Positions 4,246 through 6,991 of a stretch of DNA of 6,991 nucleotides are shown here, piece after piece (position 1 is the first letter of the stretch; every line of letters begins with the position of its first letter). Under the pieces are notes generated by a model. The model was not told the origin of the DNA, ran no database searches, and was given only the letters and a program-made list of their open reading frames with translations. This DNA is from Paramuribaculum sp. (GTDB lineage: Bacteria; Bacteroidota; Bacteroidia; Bacteroidales; Muribaculaceae), in the NCBI GenBank assembly GCA_029051965.1, contig JAIDJZ010000026.1, positions 1 through 6,991 of the forward strand, read 5' to 3'. A program made the translations under genes and the position numbers.

Positions 4246-6991
4246 TTAGAAATTGAATTTGAATGTGAAGCAATAAGAACGCAACGTCGGAAGAGCATAA
4301 GAGTCAATTCCGGAGAAACCGTTAGCTGCCGAAACAGAGATGTCGGGATCTACGGGAGAATCCTTATAGAGGAAGAATGCATTCTTGACAGAGAACTGTG
4401 CGGTCATGCCTTTCGAGCGTCCGAACAGATTCGGCATTGTATAAGAGAGCGAGATGTCGCGCATGCGGAAGCTTGTCGCATTGTAGACATGCTCATCCAT
4501 AGGATTCTGACCGATAGTCTCGTAGTAGCGTCGAACCGAGATCTTGCGACCTGATCCATCAGGGAGATACATCAAGGGAATTGCTTCACCGGCTGCATTG
4601 TAATAGATGAGATTTTCGGGATCCGCATATGCTGCCAGACGGGCATTTGCAGAATTCTGCGACATACCGAAACGATCAAGGTCGGGCTCAGTGAGCGACA
4701 TAACCTTACCGCCGATACGTCCGTCGATGAGGAAGTAGAGTGTGAGGTTCTTCCAGCTGATGGTGTTGTTCCATCCGAGAGTTACAGGCGATGTGGTATT
4801 GCCGATATAAGTGTCGTATGTTCCGGAAGCCATCACGGGCACTGCATTTTCAAGGTCGCCTTCGCCGGAAACCTTAATGTGGCCCTGGTCGTCACGCTTG
4901 AATGAGTTGATGTAGATGTCGCCGTATTTTCCACCTTCAATATATTTGATCTGGAACGCATTCACACCAGTCTGGTAGACGTAGGGAGTGCCATCTTCCT
5001 GCACATATGTTTCAAGGATCTTGTTGGTGTTCCACGCGAAGTTGACATTTGACTGCCAAGACCAGTCTTTGTTGATCAGCCAGCGATAACCTGCAGAAAC
5101 TTCGAGACCCTGGTTGCGGATCTTACCGGTGTTGACGGGCTTGCTTTCGCCGCTTGCTGTCGAAACATAAAGGAACTGGTTGCGGAGAGTCGTGTTGTAA
5201 TAAGTAATGTCAACGTTGAAGTTGTTGTGGAAGAGCCACATGTCAAGACCTGTTTCAAAAGCCGAAGTTGTTTCAGGCTTAGGATCGTCGAATGTCGGCG
5301 GACGTGAAGAAACGACACCGGTCGAGAAGTTGAGGCTCTGACGACCGAAGAGGGTGTTGGGGACGGCATTACCCACAACAGAGTAGCTACCGCGCCATTT
5401 CAGCTGATCGAGCCAGTCCATCTTGGGGAGATACTTGTCAAGAAGCACGTTGACACCGGCAGAATAGTAGCCGAACGATTTGTAGTCACCGCTCTTTGTG
5501 AACTGCTGGAATGACTGACACCAGTCACGACGGTAGCTACCGTCAATGTAGATCTTATCCCAAAGGCCGACCGAAACAGTTCCGAACATAGCGGCACTCC
5601 AGTCTGAATAATCCCAGGAGTCAGAAGCGCCTGTCGCACTACCGTTGGGGTTACCGGGGCGTGAGTGCTTGTTGTTCTGAGGAACGAACGCGTTAGGCAC
5701 ACCGGATGTATCGATCGCAGTCGAAATGTTCGAATTACGTGAATAATGACGGGTGAAGCTACCACCGAAAGCAGCGCTCACATCGATCTTATCATTGAAA
5801 CGATCGTTCCATGTGATCATGTGGTCGTTGTAGACATCGCTTGAACGAGAGTTGGCAGAGTAGTATTTACCGCCTTTATAGTCAAATGCGGCACGATACA
5901 TAGTCGCGTACTCTTCATTGAGCGAGTTGTTGAACACCATGTCGACAGAGAAACGAGTCTGGTATTTGAGATTTTTCCAGATTGTCCAGTCGAGTGTAAG
6001 GTTTCCGAGGATACGGTCGCGCTTTGACTGATCGTTGACCATATTTGCAACCCAGAAGGGGTTGTTGAGGTATTCGACAAACCAGTTCCATGTCTGAATC
6101 GGCTGACCGAGCAGTTTGGGGTTACCGATAACGGGGTCTGAAACAAAGATGTCGGAGGCTGTACCTGCGTGCTGGTAATGGTTCTTGTAGTAGCGCATGT
6201 CGACATCGGCCGGAGCACGATAGAGAGCGAAGACGCTTGAAAGAGCCTTACCGACAACGGGGGCGTTGTCAGTGCGCTGGTGGATCCAGTTCAAAGATGT
6301 CGAGATGTTGACACGTTTGTCGAAGAGCGAGAAAGACTCCTTCAACATCACATTGTTACGAGTGAACTTGTTGTTGGGAACAACACCTGTCTGATATGTG
6401 TTGTTGTAGGAGAAGTAAGTCTTAGAGTTTTCAGTACCGCCTGAGAGCGTGATACCGTTGTTAAGTGTCACACCGGTCTGGAAGAACTGCTGAACGTTGT
6501 TGCGGGCTTCGTTGGTCAGCCATGGGTTGGCAGCAACGTCGTCGGCGCTGCGAGTACCGATGCGGGGACCCCAGCCGTCATAAGCGGAGTGTCCGTAGGT
6601 ACTTGTGTTGGAGATACCGAACACAGTCTGCGATTTGGGATACATGGCGATGCGGTCGATCGAAGTCGAGCTTGAGATGTCGACTTTGACAGTTCCCTGA
6701 GCACCCGATTTGGTTGTGATGATGATCACACCGTTGTTTGCAGCCGAACCGTAGAGAGCGGCAGCATTCGGGCCCTTGAGGATCGTCATGTTCTCGATAT
6801 CTTCGGGGTTGATAGTCGAAAGAAGGTCATCGCCACTCTTTCCACCACCCATCGAGATACCGTCGGTCACCTGCGAACCCATACCGTTCTGCATCGGCAC
6901 ACCGTCGAGAACGATGAGCGGCTGGTTGGTACCGAGAATCGATGTCGAACCACGGAGCACAATACGCGAAGCACCACCACCGGCACCGGAG
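4246..6991 (-). CDS. SusC/RagA-family TonB-dependent outer-membrane transporter (5' end outside window)
   Basis: The reading frame enters from the right edge and gives 914 residues before TAA, so the gene is truncated by the window, not broken. From its first complete codon (6988-6990) it starts inside the plug with SGAGGGASRIVLRGSTS, then PLIVLDGVPM (24-33) and the SusC plug signature DIENMTILKGPNAAALYGSA with GVIIITTKSG (about 64-96). The rest is a beta-barrel rich in aromatic and Asn/Asp loop residues. The end is typical: FRMRDISLSYTMP (from 841), DPDIS (from 881), PTLRSYCFTFKFNF with a terminal Phe for BAM recognition. Full members are about 1000-1100 residues, so the signal peptide, the carboxypeptidase-regulatory-like domain and the TonB box lie outside. 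The protein imports a ligand captured by SusD, powered by TonB-ExbBD. Whether it is under SusR, hybrid two-component or anti-sigma control cannot be seen, because the diagnostic N-terminus and upstream DNA are missing. The family call is firm; the substrate is unknown. Confidence 0.97.
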   Translation of the reverse strand, partial: SGAGGGASRIVLRGSTSILGTNQPLIVLDGVPMQNGMGSQVTDGISMGGGKSGDDLLSTINPEDIENMTILKGPNAAALYGSAANNGVIIITTKSGAQGTVKVDISSSTSIDRIAMYPKSQTVFGISNTSTYGHSAYDGWGPRIGTRSADDVAANPWLTNEARNNVQQFFQTGVTLNNGITLSGGTENSKTYFSYNNTYQTGVVPNNKFTRNNVMLKESFSLFDKRVNISTSLNWIHQRTDNAPVVGKALSSVFALYRAPADVDMRYYKNHYQHAGTASDIFVSDPVIGNPKLLGQPIQTWNWFVEYLNNPFWVANMVNDQSKRDRILGNLTLDWTIWKNLKYQTRFSVDMVFNNSLNEEYATMYRAAFDYKGGKYYSANSRSSDVYNDHMITWNDRFNDKIDVSAAFGGSFTRHYSRNSNISTAIDTSGVPNAFVPQNNKHSRPGNPNGSATGASDSWDYSDWSAAMFGTVSVGLWDKIYIDGSYRRDWCQSFQQFTKSGDYKSFGYYSAGVNVLLDKYLPKMDWLDQLKWRGSYSVVGNAVPNTLFGRQSLNFSTGVVSSRPPTFDDPKPETTSAFETGLDMWLFHNNFNVDITYYNTTLRNQFLYVSTASGESKPVNTGKIRNQGLEVSAGYRWLINKDWSWQSNVNFAWNTNKILETYVQEDGTPYVYQTGVNAFQIKYIEGGKYGDIYINSFKRDDQGHIKVSGEGDLENAVPVMASGTYDTYIGNTTSPVTLGWNNTISWKNLTLYFLIDGRIGGKVMSLTEPDLDRFGMSQNSANARLAAYADPENLIYYNAAGEAIPLMYLPDGSGRKISVRRYYETIGQNPMDEHVYNATSFRMRDISLSYTMPNLFGRSKGMTAQFSVKNAFFLYKDSPVDPDISVSAANGFSGIDSYALPTLRSYCFTFKFNF

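Noticed and set aside
3733..4554. 273-codon plus-strand open frame spanning the SusD-SusC junction
   Set aside because: It lies antisense to two well-supported genes and crosses their boundary. Its translation is Cys/Arg/Ile-rich without domain character, as expected from the complement of biased coding sequence.
5817..6257. 146-codon minus-strand open frame overlapping the transporter in another frame
   Set aside because: It is Ser/Thr/Arg-rich shadow translation within the TonB-dependent transporter gene, whose own frame carries the family motifs.

Overview
The window looks like gut-type Bacteroidota, most likely order Bacteroidales. The basis is a SusC/SusD outer-membrane uptake pair, Bacteroidota-style lipoprotein signal peptides (one followed by an acidic surface-export-like motif) and gene starts with no Shine-Dalgarno sequence. 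Base composition and protein style would suit Muribaculaceae or a relative, but I cannot fix the family or genus from sequence reading alone.

Layout. Nearly the whole window is one leftward (minus-strand) operon. It runs from the right edge as: (1) a SusC/RagA-family TonB-dependent transporter, cut by the window edge and lacking its N-terminus; (2) 18 bases later, a complete SusD/RagB-family surface lipoprotein; (3) 10 bases later, a complete 723-residue lipoprotein built of bacterial Ig-like (Big_2-type) repeats plus segments I do not recognise. Two hairpins follow the third stop codon. The distal one (155-193) pairs better as minus-strand RNA than as plus-strand RNA and ends in a U-rich tail, so it is the likely operon terminator. 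At the far left (2-61) there is probably the last 19 codons of a convergent plus-strand gene. The 175 bases between the two stop codons hold only these hairpins and A/T-rich sequence.

How the parts work together. SusC is expected to form the TonB-energised barrel, and SusD the hinged lid that captures ligand at the cell surface. The Ig-domain lipoprotein sits where many such loci encode an accessory surface binding protein (SusE/SusF or SGBP-like). No hydrolase, protease, sulfatase, sigma/anti-sigma pair or hybrid two-component regulator lies in the window, so the substrate cannot be deduced. The most distinctive item is the third lipoprotein: a low-complexity acidic, proline-rich linker with a 9-base tandem repeat lies inside its first Ig-like domain, and a Cys-Trp-Cys arrangement recalling classical Ig folds lies in its last one. 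I found no RNA genes, mobile elements, CRISPR arrays or origins.
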